DNA from: Symbiodinium natans
Lineage: Eukaryota > Sar > Dinophyceae > Suessiales > Symbiodiniaceae
Assembly: GCA_905221605.1 (NCBI GenBank)
Contig: CAJNDS010002377.1
Coordinates: forward strand, 368,501 to 432,500
Length of the DNA: 64,000 nucleotides
Direction of reading: 5' to 3'
Both the position numbers and the translations under genes were made by a program. The notes beneath the pieces are model-generated. The model did not search any database. It was given only the letters and a program-made list of their open reading frames with translations, and was not told where the DNA came from. Shown here one piece after another: positions 26,965 through 40,194 of this stretch (the first letter of the stretch is position 1; every line of letters begins with the position of its first letter).

Positions 26965-26998
<34 letters not shown>

Positions 26999-27689
26999 TT
27001 ATGAACGTTTCTCACAATCGCATCTCAAGTCAGATCATAAACATGCACCGAGCAGCAATCACGCGGGCTGAGGTGCGAATAAGCTCCTTGGCATTCGACA
27101 CAGTTTTGAAGGATGACCTTGCCCCGAGTTAGCTCAGAAGCTCGTGAGCGTTTCTTTGGTCTTGTTTCTTTTCCTGTTGAGCCCGTCGCGCTCAGCCGTG
27201 TCACAAGGGCTGTGGCCTTGGGAGTGCTCAGCATTCTCTGCAGGGCCCCTATATATTAAGCGCTCGGCAGAACCAGAAAAGCCGTGAAAGAGCTTCAGCT
27301 AGCCCTATGAAGGTGGTGGCAGTGGCGATCACAGGGACGGTTTCTGGAGAGGCCCGGAGGGGAAGTGAAACAATGAGAGAAGGGGGGGGGGGGGGGGGAC
27401 CTCATGCGAAAGGCCCAAATCGCAGACCTCCTCGTCCTCATCCTATTCCCCCCACCATCATCCTCATCATCATCATCACGGTCCTCGTCATCGTGATCAT
27501 AGCTCAGAAACTCAGAAGTCAACCTCAGCTCCTTTTTGGCTCCAAGGCGCGGCTTCCTTCCCAGGTAGATCTTTGGCCTTGCGGTTTCTTGGGATGACAT
27601 GTTAACTCGGAGTGCTCAGACGAAGACTCGAGCCTGACACGCAACAGCCCCACCTTAGATCCCAAAAGCTTGGTTCCCATGGCACCCGG

Positions 27690-27726
27690 CCTAAACCCTA
27701 AACCCTAAACCCTAAACCCTAAACCC
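27690..27726 (-). repeat. Interstitial telomere array (CCCTAAA)n
   Basis: Five perfect units. A degenerate patch with CCCGAAA variants follows at 28107-28152. Confidence 0.9.
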
Positions 27727-29052
27727 ACTAAGATCACTAAGATGAGAAAAAAGCCGCAACTCCAAACCCTGCCCGCCATCCTTGGCCCCTTTAAACCTGA
27801 AGAGCTCAAGTAGAGCGGCCGATCGGCAGGTCGTCGTGTTGATCCCCCCTTTGCATGTATCCAAATACCGGTACGGAGGCCCCCAAAAACTACCCATTGC
27901 TTAAGAAACCCGAAAGAATAGAAAAAACATATTCCTCTGGGGTTCTTCAGCAAAATAGTAGAAAACAGAAAAAACTCAGAAACCCCTCCCAAAAGTGAGT
28001 CCCCTTCCGCCTGCCGAAGCTGGCTGGCCGAGGAAAGGCTGGACGCTGACCCAAGGAAGAGGCCTCTCGCAGGGTCTCTTTCGAAGAGTTCTCTTTAAAA
28101 AAAGGCCCTAAACCCGAAACCCTAAACCCCAAACCCGAAACCCTAAACCCTATCGGTCAGACTCGTTACTGTAGGCATCGTTAAGGGGCTGTCTAGGGTG
28201 AATTCAGGCGGGGCTCATGCGCCCTCAACTTTCAAAACCATCCACATGCTGAACATGAAGCGTCGGAGCCATATTGGTCAGTTCGCTAAACTGCAATAAG
28301 GTGGGCGCCCTATTCTTGGAAGTACCCAAGAAGGGGCCATACCCAAAGAATTCGGAACTTAATCTGTGCAACGTTGTCGGATTCCAGGTTGGGTCAAAGG
28401 AAGATCCTTTTAGGCTACTCAGCTCAATCTTACTGACAGAGAGCCCGTGAAGATTTCAACAATTCACAATCCATTTTAATTTTGGGAGTTCCTATAACAA
28501 GGCTATTGAACGTTGCGCCTAAAGAGGCCCTGAAAATAAACATATGAAGCAACGGGCTAGATTATTGCTAGAATCCACGATGGGAACTGAATATATACAT
28601 ATCAGTATGTAGATTTTGACTGATCCTACCTTGTCTGTGCATTACAAAGTGGTAGGATTCTCACTTTAGTGTCTGGTGCCTGAGACCTCATTTCCTTGTG
28701 ACGCCACTTGAGGTCATGTTGCATGGTGTAGCGGCAGCGGCATTGGTGATGCTACATTGCGATGCTGCACCACCTGACCTGGCCCCTCGTATCACCAATT
28801 CGGAAGATGTCTTCGAAGATGTCTTCGCAGATTCGGGTGCTGTCTTCCTCGCCTACTGCGTCGTTGCGCATTTCAGGCTTGAGGCAGATCCCCCCCCCCC
28901 CCCCCCCCATTTGGAATGTGGCTGTGCTGAAAAAAGCTCAGTCCCAGTTTTTGTTGGCTCAGAAGCTCGGGGTGATGGGCTTCACTTTTCCCTAAACCCT
29001 AGACCCTTTGTGCGCCAGGGCTCTCTCAAGTGCCTGGTTGCAGACTGGGCGC

Positions 29053-29165
29053 ACATGTTGTACCCTAAACCCGCAACCCTAAACCCTAAACCACCCTAAA
29101 CCCTAAACCCTAAACCCTAGACCCTAAACCCTAAACCCTCAACCCTAAACTAACCTAAAACCTCC
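29053..29165 (-). repeat. Telomere-like array, interrupted
   Basis: About a dozen CCCTAAA units with insertions and CCCTAGA, CCCTCAA and ACTAACC variants; a short G-rich patch follows at 29307-29330. Confidence 0.9.
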
Positions 29166-30302
29166 AAAAGTCGTGCCTGGTTTATCATGTTTCGACTCCC
29201 GGACCATGATGTAGATGTTGGCCTCGGCTGAGCTCCCTGGCAATGCTCCGAGCTTCCAGGGGGAAGATCGGGCAAGGCGCTGGGGTACCGATTCCTGCGG
29301 GTCCTGGGGTTTAGGGTTTAGGGTTAGGGTCTCAGGGAGTTTTGAAGCTTAGGGCTTCCACCCTCTAAACCAAACCCCCGAAACAAACATGAGGAGCTCT
29401 CCATTTTGCCAAGAGACACTTTCTGAGCAGATCCCTGGAAGGACCTGGCTCATCGCCTTAGACGTGCAGAGATTCGTTGAGGGTTCTCAAGGGAGTTCAC
29501 ATTCGTAGATCGGGGCCTGTGAGGAAAACATTCTAATGTGCAAGCGCTATTGTTCCCAAAGCGTGGACTTCAATGCAGTCTGACACGCACCAGTCGCACG
29601 ACACAAGACAATTGGTCACCCGAAAACTTCTGAGTGACAATTCTAGCTTGGCATTTTCGGGTTGGGGCAGCGCGGAGGGGCGCAGAATTTTCGGACTGCA
29701 ACGGCGTCCAAGAGGTACAACCGACGGCTCGCAACGTCTCATGGCCCCAAATCTGAGAAGTTGCGACAGTTGCACAGGTCCGAAAGTGGTACACTTTCTT
29801 CCCTGAGCTCGAACCAAGATCCCACTTTCAAAGCTGCAGCTCTCTGACCTCCTGAGACAATCTAAGGTTGATGCTCCTGGGCCTCCCAAAAGCCTCAACC
29901 CAAAAAGAAGGGAACAAACATCACCTCAACCTGAAGGTACCAAGTTTCTACCTTTCAACTCCCAAGCTCCCCCCACAAGAACCCACAGAAGCCGCACCCG
30001 AAAAAAGACCCATGTCTGAGGACGACACCATGAAGGCGGTGGACAAAATCGAGCTGAGGTGGTTGAGGCCTTGGTCTCATTCACCCCAGCACCCCAAAAC
30101 CGGTTAAAATTTGGGGTTTAGGGTTTTAAGGCTTTTCTTTTTTTGGCCACCCGCGGTTTGGGGCTGAGGGTTTTGCGGTTCAGGGGACGCCGCAACTGGG
30201 GTCCTTGGGGCTCCGGCCAGGGGCCTCTCAGGGCTTAACTTATAAGGCTCTTTTCTGACTTCAGTGAAGGCTCTGAGCTCCTTTTGCATCCGGACTCACA
30301 GA

Positions 30303-30384
30303 GCCTAAACCCTAAACCCTAAACCCTAAACCCTAAACCCTAAACCCTAAACCCAAAACCCAAAACCCTAAACCCTAAACCCTG
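30303..30384 (-). repeat. Interstitial telomere array with two CCCAAAA variants
   Basis: About 11 units, mostly perfect. Another array of about six units lies at 30898-30946. Confidence 0.95.
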
Positions 30385-32050
30385 ACTCTTTTGGGGGAAG
30401 CTTGGGGGAAGCAGGTAGTCTTTCCCTGCGCCACCAGGCAGGGCCATGCCCAGCTCTTCCTTCTTTAGAGGCGGGTTTTGTGGCCGGGCTCGCTCCACGA
30501 AACCCTACTGGTGGGATGATATTTAGGGTTTAGGGTTCAGGGTTTAGCATTGAACCCCCAAGATAACATGGACATCTACACACAAGACTCCTGCAACGCC
30601 CCAAGGCCCCCCCAACTCTCCGCGCTAACTTGAATCCTGAAGCTCAGCTGAGTAGCTCATATCTGCAGAAATGACGCCCTCCAGGCAGTCATACCGACCA
30701 CAATACCTTTAAAGCGGATGCTTGCGGGAAGGGAAGCCATCGCTTTCTTCGGTTCGGGGGGGGGGGTTTGGCTTGGTCAAGTTTGGTGCCTTGGGTTTCG
30801 GCAGCCATACTTTTCCTGCGGGCAGAAATAGCCTTTGAGCGCCTCTGACCAAAGCACCTGTCTCCTTGACACCTCACAAAGAACGCGGGGGGATGTCTTA
30901 AACCCTAAACCCTAAACCCTAAACCCTACACCCTAAACCCTAAACAGCCAGCAGTTCAGCAGTTTCACCTCGAACCTCTGAAACTGGTAAGAAACTCCAA
31001 GCGCCCGAATTCCAAGCACTGCTGCCAAGCCGCGCGAGAGGGGCGGCTCTGGACATAACAATTCCTCATGAAATGGGTGAATGCGTGTGGGTCTGAAGGC
31101 TTAGTGCCTGTCACACCTTTAGTATGGGACCCCCGCCTTGAAACTCAAGCTTTGCAGAGGGCCCCTTTGTTTCTCAGGGGTCCTCTTGTCGTCATGTCAA
31201 GTCCATGTCTGGGTCTCGGGAGATCTCATGGCGTTCCTCAGAACCCCCGCGCCCCCCCCCCCCCCCCCCCCCCAAACAAATCCCAACAAACCCAAGCCCC
31301 AAACTTGCTTGGGATCGAACAACGAAGGTCTGATACCCCTAAGCCATCCTATATGCCTATACTACGCAGCCGCTTGAATCCTACAACTCCTAGCCATTGA
31401 AGCCCTCGAAGAAATGTTCAAACACACTTGGCTTCGATTACTTATCCACTCCGAAGAAATGCAACTTTCCGAAAGCCCTCACGGCCTCCGGCTCTTTCCT
31501 GGACGCCAGTCCAGCTGGATTTGACCTTTGGACGGGGTCCGGAAGACTTGCGTTTGGATTTCGCCACTCGCCTAACCACGTGCTGCGGTGAAAGCCGTAG
31601 GAGGAGAAAGTCTTGGGGGGGGGGGGGGTTGGGTGCCTTGGACACTTAACGTCTATTCTGCGCGTGCTCTTTGTTTTCTTGGATTCTTCCCGCAAACCTC
31701 TCTGGGATTGGGTTCTCGTTTGGCGCTTCAACGCGGAAGGCGTTCTATCGGATCGCTTTCTGGCGAAAGAGGCCACGAAGAGGAGACGGTCAACGGAGCG
31801 CGGTGGGATCACGGAATGAATTTTGACGGGCGGCCACGGAGACGACGCGGTCAAGGGAGGGGGTCGGAGCATTTTGCTGGGAGAGGGGCGTGGCGGACCA
31901 TGCATGGATGTCAGGTTGACGCACGGGTTCGGGGGGTCGAGAACAATGATGGGGGGGAGCGCGGACGGGGAGCATTCATTCGGTCGATGGGCAGGAGGGT
32001 CACACGCGGACAAGATGATGGGGCAGTCACCTTCCGCGCCCCCTCCACGC

Positions 32051-32190
32051 ACTCCGCGGCCTCCGCGGCCTCCGCGGCCTCCGCGGCCGCCGCGGCCGCC
32101 GCGGCCTCCGCGGCCTCCGCGGCCTCCGCGGCCTCGCGGCCTCCGCGGCCTCCGCGCCCTCCGCGGCCTCCGCGCCCTCCGCGCCCCCGC
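32051..32190. repeat. CCTCCGCGG nonamer minisatellite
   Basis: About 15 units with CCGCCGCGG and CCTCCGCGC variants. The tract is fully GC-rich and contains repeated SacII-type CCGCGG palindromes. It is followed by two copies of GCGTCTATTCTGCGGGTG (32224-32266), related to GTCTATTCTGCGCGTG at 31651. Confidence 0.9.
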
Positions 32191-32996
32191 TCAGGACACT
32201 GGGTGCTGATGCTAAGGGTGCATTGCGTCTATTCTGCGGGTGCGTTGCGTCTATTCTGCGGGTGTCTCCCTTTGTAAAGTATTTGTTTACAAGGCACGCA
32301 CGTGCGGCATAGCCTTTAAGTGTCCATCTTACGGGGGGGTTGGGGGGGTCGGGGTGGGGGGGGTTTCAAGTGTTGGCTTGCGAAAAGGGTAGGCTCTTCA
32401 GGTTTTTTGTGTGGAATGGGAACTGTGATGCAGGCACGGCCATGATTCAGGCTGTGCACAGCTGCCCCAACGCATCCCAAACGCAATTGCCTGCCCGATT
32501 ACAGGTTCTGAAGGCTTCCAGGGCTAGCAGCCATGGTTCGGGCGTTTGGTGGCACATCGGGAACAATCTGTGGTTCTGGGTGTCTGTTTCAACGGCTATG
32601 CAAGAGGTGCAAGCACTGAGCAGAAAAACGGTCATGCCAGGAGCCCTGCATCTTAAGGTCGGGAGCTACTGTGGGTGTGGTTCCAGGTAGCCTAAGTTAG
32701 ATTGGCCAAGGTGCCTTGTCCCCCGGTCTGATCCTTGCTTGTTGATCCTGTGCGTATCATGAGCTCAGAGGTTCTGAGGGGGCGGGGGGGGGGGGGGTTA
32801 CCTTCAGGCCCTACTAAACCCCAAACCCGTAAACCCCCTCCCAGAATCCTAAAAATCCAACCCGGAAAAGAAGGCTAGGATGGCCAGCTCGATTCTGCTT
32901 GCTCGTTGTTTCTGAGTGGGTTCTCAGCTTCTAGCTTTCCAAATACGGAGCAGGGCTTCTATATGCTTCTATTCTGTCCAATACTTACAAGTACCT

Positions 32997-33013
32997 GCAC
33001 ACACACACACACA

Positions 33014-33044
<31 letters not shown>

Positions 33045-33063
33045 CTCTCGCCCTCCTCTCTCT
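32997..33063. repeat. Compound (CA)n(CT)n microsatellite
   Basis: About eight CA then about 15 CT units with one CCT break. A pure (CT)n tract of about 14 units lies at 26967-26995. Confidence 0.95.
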
Positions 33064-35029
33064 GTTTTTCTCTCACTCACCAACAACAGCAATAGACGCT
33101 ACATCAGGCATCTAAGCTTCCATCGGTTGCGCCACACAGCGCTTTCAAAGACAGACCCCTGGCTCCGCCCCGTCTTCACCATCTATAAGGGTTTACTAGG
33201 AGGTTCATGGGTGCTCAGAAGTGGGGTTGTACCATCTAACCATGTTTTTCAGGGTACCTAGAACCTTATACTTCTCAACACATGCAGAGGCTCAAGATAC
33301 TTCTTCAACCCAAACGTGCATGTCGCCAAAGCAAGCACTGTCGGCTCTGAAAAGCCCGCCCAACCGCCCCACCACCGCCTGCCAGCATGACCAGGAGGGG
33401 ACCGGCCGGGTATTCGAAATCTGCTCAAAGTGGTCGCTCAGGTCGCCTGGGGGCTTTCAAGTCTGCTCAAGGGCTTGGTCAGGATGAACGCCGGTATGAC
33501 CCTCCAAGCCCTGAATTTTTAAGTAACACTCGGAAATACAGTTTTGCTACAAAACGTTTGTAGGTCCCTTGAACACTGAACCCAAGAAGTCTGGGACCGT
33601 GCGGTCTTGCTCAACCCACCCGAAGCACTTTCCTACGTAAAGTTCTTCCATCACAGCTGCCTGTTTCGGCGTCCATGGTGTACCGGTGAAGCAAGCCATC
33701 GTCGTCCCCCTCCTTGCGGGCTGCTGGGCTCAAACATCTCTAAACTTTCGTCTGCCCATAACCTGGGGTTTTGTTGTTAAATCCTCGCTGTCAGAGCTCT
33801 GCGCATTTGTGTGCTGAGCCCTTCTGTGCCAAGCCCTGCACCTTGCAGCTTCGACAAAGAATCCCAGGAATGAGTGTAGGCTGAGGGCGCACACCCAGTA
33901 AACCCAAGCCAAGCACTTCTCAGGATCTTGAGGATGCGTTTTATGGCAGAAACGGGTGCTGGGAGCACATGGATGGTCTTTTTGCAGGAGAAAAAGGTCC
34001 AGGAACCAGCAAAAGAACCCGGGAACTCTCTCATCAACCTCCCGCAAGTGAACACCCCACAGAAGAGAATCCGAGATCTTGCAGATTGGCTTTAAGCCCC
34101 CCACACAACTCCCACACAATCTGCTGAAATGAAAGGCCCGGCATCCTCGAACAGAACGTTCGTGCTCACATTGGAGAGCCCCTCTGGAAAGATGACTGCA
34201 GCAGACTGCCCTGCATTGAAGTTAGGGTGATTGCATCTTTTGATTTAGGGGCCGTAGGGTAGAAACCAGAAAGTGCACCAAAGCAAGCAAAAGTGCGCGC
34301 CGCAGCACGACAATGGCATGCAAAACATCTGGTAGCATATGGTAGCACAACAGTACCTGCAGGAAGCAAGCACACAGGTGCAGTGCTGGAGACGGTCACG
34401 CACCTAGAGCAGGGGTTGGGGTGGGGTGGGGTAGGGTGCCGCTCGGTCTTCAGGCCTCTAGACTTTAAACAAAAAATAGGAGTCTGCTCGACCTCCGTGA
34501 TTCTCAGTTGCCATCCTATTCTGAGCTCCAACAGTTTGCACCGCTCTCCCCCCAAGAAGATGAACCTACTCATGTCGCGGAGAAGATGCATCGACTTTGG
34601 ACAAGGGCCTTGGTCAGCCCATGGGGTTGACTTGTTTTGACATAGAAGAGGAGTGAAGACGTTTTTGCTTCCATTTTGGTGTGCCGCGTTGGCAAGTGGT
34701 GTGGGGATAACTCTTGCTCCAGAACGGCTTGAGCTCTGTGAGCGGCATGCCCCACTCCCAAGGTATGTGCACAGTCCAGAGCCTTCCTTGAGTTGCTCGA
34801 AGAGAAAGCCTTCAAGCTCAGGTTCGCTTCAATTATTCCTGCTGCTGCCAGCACAAGGTGTTAACTTTCCGTGGCCACGCTATAGACACAACTTTAAGGT
34901 GGCCCACACCTGCACGCTTCCAAACCGGAAAGCCGCGAAGGCAGTGGTCATGACAACAATCTTGCCGAGAGCTTGCAAGTTCCAAAAACAATTGATCATG
35001 CGGTCCGGGTCGCAGCAGAGATCTACAAA

Positions 35030-35520
35030 GCGTTGGGGGGCAGCGGGGGCAGCGGGGTTTGGGCACTGGAGCCCTTAAAACCACTTCATTTCAAGGTGGG
35101 CTTCTGAGGGTAGGGCTTAAGGATGAGGGGGTAGAAGTAGTGGATGGGCAGGGGGGGGCGGGGTAGCAGCTGGGGCAGCAGGAGGGGGTTTGGGCATGCA
35201 TTGGAGCCCTTCAAACATCTCATTTCAATGTGGAGCGGTTGGGCGTGCACTGGAGCGCCTTAGAACACTTCATGTCAATGTGGAGGGCGGTGGGTAGGGA
35301 GTAGGGCGATGCATGCACAGGAGCCCTTAAACACTTCATCTCAAGGTGGGCTTGAGGGTCGGGGTAGTAGAGGGGCAGGAGAAGGGCAGCGGGAGCAGCA
35401 GCGCGGGTTTGGGCACTGGAGCTCTCAAAACACTTCATTTTATTGTGGAGGAGGGGGCGGTGCGGTGACGCTGATGAAACGGTAGGGGTAGTAGAGGGAA
35501 GAAGGGCGGGGGCAGCGGAG
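35030..35520. repeat. Degenerate minisatellite, five units
   Basis: Copies of GGGCACTGGAGCCCTTAAAA ... CACTTCATTTCAAGGTGG lie at 35061, 35190, 35239, 35309 and 35408, separated by G-rich spacers with GGGGTAGTAGAGGG and GGGCAGCGGG. Unit length is irregular (54-130 bases). Confidence 0.85.
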
Positions 35521-38500
35521 CTGCCGGCCCTGAATGCCAAGATCCTCTGCAAGCAAACCAGGCCTGAAGTAAAGCCGACTCGTACTGCCCGCACAGATGG
35601 GAAAAGTGTCCTTAGGTTTTGTTTGGGGATGGTGAACATGCCATTGAATCACTGCCCATCCAGGGAACAAACAAGGCCTTCTCACTTCAACACATCCCTC
35701 TAGCCGCTAGCCCATCCCAAAGATGCCAAAGGCCGCAAGCCCAAACAAACTCCTGCGGCGTGGTTCTGAACATGTCTTTCAGCGGTACGGCGGCCAAAGA
35801 ACTCCAGCTTAAGGCCTGTCAAGTGTCAGTTCTGTTGTGGCAGCCGTTGGGGGGTGATGGTGGGTGATGGACTGGCTGCCAAGGTCTCGTTGCAATTCTC
35901 TTGTGGGTCTGTTGTGTCGAGAGGGAGTGGCGGTTCTGCCTCAGCCGCCTAGTTGGGCACTTCTCCAAAGATAGTGATTTTCTCTGGACAACAACACTTT
36001 GTGCAAGAAGCCTGGCTCCATGACCATGCTCAATTTGTGTGTTTATGCAGTCGCAGAATAGCGGAAACAACACATGGTATGCTGCCGACCCCGCATGGCT
36101 TCGGGGTTGGCTTTGGGACATACTGCACAGTGCAGTTCCGGGGCTTCGCAAAGGTGGCAAGCGTGTGTCGCAGTCTTAGATGTGCTCACACCCATGTTCC
36201 CTGTCAGCACCACTGACGCAGCCTACACAGCTTATCGCATTCAAAAGGCGAGGCAAGCTGAGATCTGCCGCCGGGACATCCGTACGTCAGCGAACGGGGT
36301 TCCGGCTCGCGCGGTCATGCTCAGATCCATTTGAGTGTATGTTGGATGCTGGCTGGATGCACTGCGACAACTGCCAAACTCTGACTAGAGACTGTGTCGC
36401 ATTCAAGGTGGGATGTATGACGCGAGTCACGGAACCTAGCTTCCAGACTCTGGCAGACTCTAGACCTGCTCGGCCTTTAGCAACTCTAGACAGGATGATA
36501 CACACGAGAGGTGGCTTCTCGATGTGTGCAAGTGCGCCCCCTGCGCAAACGCCTGACCTGCTCCCGCACGCGCCTTCATGACCGAGCGGCGACACTGATA
36601 GAACATCTTGTGCCGCTGCAGGGAGAAAGCGTCGTTCCTGCAGCCGTTGTCAAAACAAACGGGTTTCAACTCAGCAAGGTCCCAGGCGATGACTTAATGC
36701 TGCACCGTATCTTTGTGGGATAATAGCCTGGGCAGAAGCCTTTCGGCTGAACCGCTCACTGCAATGCTGGAACCCTGGACAAGCTTCTCGACGCCGAACT
36801 TTCCGACCCTCCAAGCCCACGGCACAGCTAACAAGGAGTCCATTCATCTGTGCCATGTCGCTGTCAACCCGAAACCTCTTACACCTCATTTGGCCCGTCT
36901 GACACCCTCCCCCCAAAAAAATCCACACAACTCCTTGAACCCTCCCGAGATTTGACCGTTGCCCATGTGTGTCGTTCCTCCATTTTTTTGTGTTCCCCTG
37001 GCCGCTCCTTTGTGGCTGCCCTTTTGCCCATGGCTTTGCCTTTATTACATGGGTCCTGTCTCCGCTTCACCTGCTCTATGAACACCAAGCTGCTGCCCTT
37101 CCATGGGACCCTTCGAGCCTTGCTCTAAGAAGTGAACACAAAAGATCTGCTTCCTTTCACGCATGGCCCCTGAGCCCTAAGCAACCCTCTATCCGGAAGC
37201 CTGAAAGCCCAGCACTCCCCCCCCCCCCCCCCCGCCCCCCACCCCACACAAAAAGCGAAGCAGGTCACGAGTCCTCTGTCGTCCTACCGCTCCAAGATCT
37301 GTTTAGGCGGTGTTGCAAGCTCATGACCCCGCGCCTGGAGTTTGGGGTTAAAAAGGTTTTAAGGCTTCAGGGGAAGAGGGGAGTTGACTTCTTCTTCGGA
37401 TGACAGCAGAGGCCGATTTCTGGAGATATGTCCACTATGGTGTGCATCTTAATTGAGATCTACTTCCAGGTTCAGCATTGGCTGCAAGTTGTCTCAAGTC
37501 AGAAGACTTCGGGGTTTCAGGGGGGCCACTCTGGGCCTTATTTCAGGGGGTCTCAATATGTAGAAGACAAGCTTAAAGTGGATGGCACTCTTAACATGAC
37601 TCACTCCTCTTCTGAGGTTCTGAAGAAGAAGTACACTGAGCTGAAATTCTGCCGAGCCCACATGTTGCTGCAACCGCCTCGGCTTCGTAGCGGCCTCCCC
37701 GCTGTTAAATTCAGTCCAGCTGCATTTTCTCAACCGCATCGATGACGGGGAGCAGAGTACTGCGCCGAACAAACGACCTCGCAAACAAGGGGGCATGGCG
37801 TAGCTTTTCTGGGGAGGGTTCCAGCCCTTAAAAAAACCATCTGAAAAATGTTCCTGAATATGAGCCTGATAAACCCAAAAAGGGAACATGTAGAGATGTC
37901 CCAAGGGCCTACCTAGGTGAGGTTCATGGTCCAGTCTGTGTGCCAGAAGTGCGCTGTGACTCCCCTCCGCAGCACTGAGGATAGTAGTGATGCTTGAAAC
38001 ACGGTGTCTCAACGCAGAACCTCACCTACAGCCACAAAGCCGCTCAATGCCAAGCCCATGGTGGTCAACCGCACATTACTTGAAGCAAAGGTCGTGACTC
38101 CCAATTCTTGTACAAGTGAAGCCCGCTCCGTGTTGTACGAGGCAACTCAGACCCATGAGAGCTGCGAAGCCAAAGCTATAGGGCACACGTTACTGGCAAT
38201 CATCGTCGAAGCAGACGAGCAGCTCAATTTGTGTAAGTAAGGAGCCCTGCGCCACGTATGTGAGGTTGACAAAAACCTCGGCGATTCAGGCTTAGACCGT
38301 AGGGCTTGGGTGGGATGACACCAAAAAAGCACTGCATGCCCCCTCGTCCACGCCACGCGTGAGTAGCCAAGGCTTCCCCGTAACCCCAATCTTAGGGGAA
38401 ATGAATCTTCGCGCTTGCGCAGATGCCACTGCAGCACTGTGGGGATTGCACGGGGTGTGCTCCCCGGGAAGTTTCAGGGCGTGCCAATGCACTGTGCCTC

Positions 38501-40194
38501 TGCTGCAACATGAAAGGGGTCCAAGCAGCTAACTTGTCGATGGAGGCCTGGTGGTGTTGAACTGTAAGAGCTAGGTCGCTGTGCATCTCCGACCTTGGAA
38601 CTTGGGATAGAAGGGGTACCCCTATTTTTTCGGAAACCCCCCAAATATATGACGCCACCCATTTCAGGGCAGTTTTTGTTGAAACGGCCAACTCAACAGC
38701 TTGACCACTACCAGGCAGACTGCTGTGACCCCTCAAACCCCTCTGGGTCCGCAGGGTCTGGCAGCCTGATCTCACCAGGAAACCAGGCGGTTTCCGGACA
38801 TTTCGAGTAACTAAATTCCATACGAGCGGCTGTTCCATAGTGATGTACGTCTGGATACCCGCGAGCGCTGCAAAAATCACCTTAGGCTTGATTTGCTTGG
38901 TCTGCCTTCCGCCTTGCTGACCTGAAGTGCACTAGGGTTGGGGGTTTTGCCCAATCCCCCTCTTACCCCAAATAACCCGAAACCCCAAATAAGTCACATA
39001 AATTGCAACAAATGGTGAACAAACACCAAATTCATCCCAGCTGCATAATCTGTCGCCTCTCACCCAATTGAGCTTAGCCTTCTTTATCTCTCCCCAGGCA
39101 ACCACTGACAGCCTCATGCTCTCAGCCCAAGACCCCTCCCTCCTCCTCCCCTCCCGCAAAACACAAAACACAAACTCCGTAGCAGAAATCTGGTCGATCC
39201 AACTCCCGTCAAGATGGGGGCCTCAGCATTCTGGGGAGACTTGGGATTGTTCAGTGAAAATGTGCGAAGCAATCGCCTGTGAGACGCTTCGTCCAGCTGT
39301 GGGCATTTGCATGGGCATTTGCATGGGCTGTGTCCTAATTACTGTCGGGTCTGAGCCCCCACGTCTCGAAACATAAAACTGCAGCCGTCTCGCCATTACC
39401 AGCATCAGAAACGACACGAGGGAGCAGCGCCTGCAAGACGCCAACAAGGGATACAGCACCTTTCTCTGTCCCCTGAAGACCCCTAAACCAAAACCCCCAA
39501 AACCCCAAAACCACCCCTTTTCTTGCTAAGGGTCTGAAAGGTCCGGCCCCAAACACCCCAAAACCATCCTAAACCATACGTAAGCCCTCGAACCCGAAGC
39601 TGCAATGAGAAAACAGATGGGAGGAAAAAAGAGCCGACCCGGTGACCCAGAGCTACCCTTACGGACAGTCGCTCGCCCCTCTTGGTGAATCTCTTGTTCT
39701 TCTACGTATTCTAGTCTCTGAGAGGTCATAGATGGACAACTCCAGACAAGTCACTATCAGGGGACATCTCTAGAGTTCCGGGCTTAGGGGTTGAGAACGG
39801 CTGGACTTTCACAAACTTTCAAGCACCCCACAAGCGCCGACTGGCTACACTGGTCGGCACTACGCACGCTGCATCTCGAACTTCAAAAACCCTGAGGCCG
39901 AGGGGCCAGGAGACTGTGAAATGCTGCTCCTGCTTGGGAAGGCGTGAGGCTCAAGCTTTCTGGGGGGTAAGGTTGGCAGCCTTTAAAAACGAGAAGGGTT
40001 CTTGTTCGACTTAGGTACATTGCTCCAGGTAACACGAGAGACGTTACATGCACTTTGAGGCATGTCCAGGTAAACCGGCGAGGACGAAGCGGCTTCTGCG
40101 GCTTCTCCAGCTTGTGCAAGTCTTGATGGGCTTCTCAGGAGTCATGCTCTCGTCATGCCGTGCTTGGAGCTTCGCGATTTGTTTGGTGTAAAGC

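Larger units (their letters stand above)
24120..31600. other. No recognisable gene; telomere-patch-rich
   Basis: Unique low-coding stretches of 0.3-2 kb alternate with telomere-like arrays. A weak exon-like piece with plausible splice borders lies at 29985-30056 (plus), containing MSEDDTMKAVDKIEL, but nothing around it extends it. Confidence 0.45.

Noticed and set aside
28716-29099. ORF starting with a signal-peptide-like segment
   Set aside because: It runs through a poly-C tract and a telomere-like array, so most of it is repeat-encoded.
31300-31365. tRNA-like A-box and B-box on the minus strand
   Set aside because: The boxes are too close together to leave room for an anticodon arm, and no acceptor stem forms.
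33730-34119. 129-codon minus-strand ORF rich in aromatic residues
   Set aside because: No ATG, no recognisable motif and an alternative frame of similar length overlapping it.
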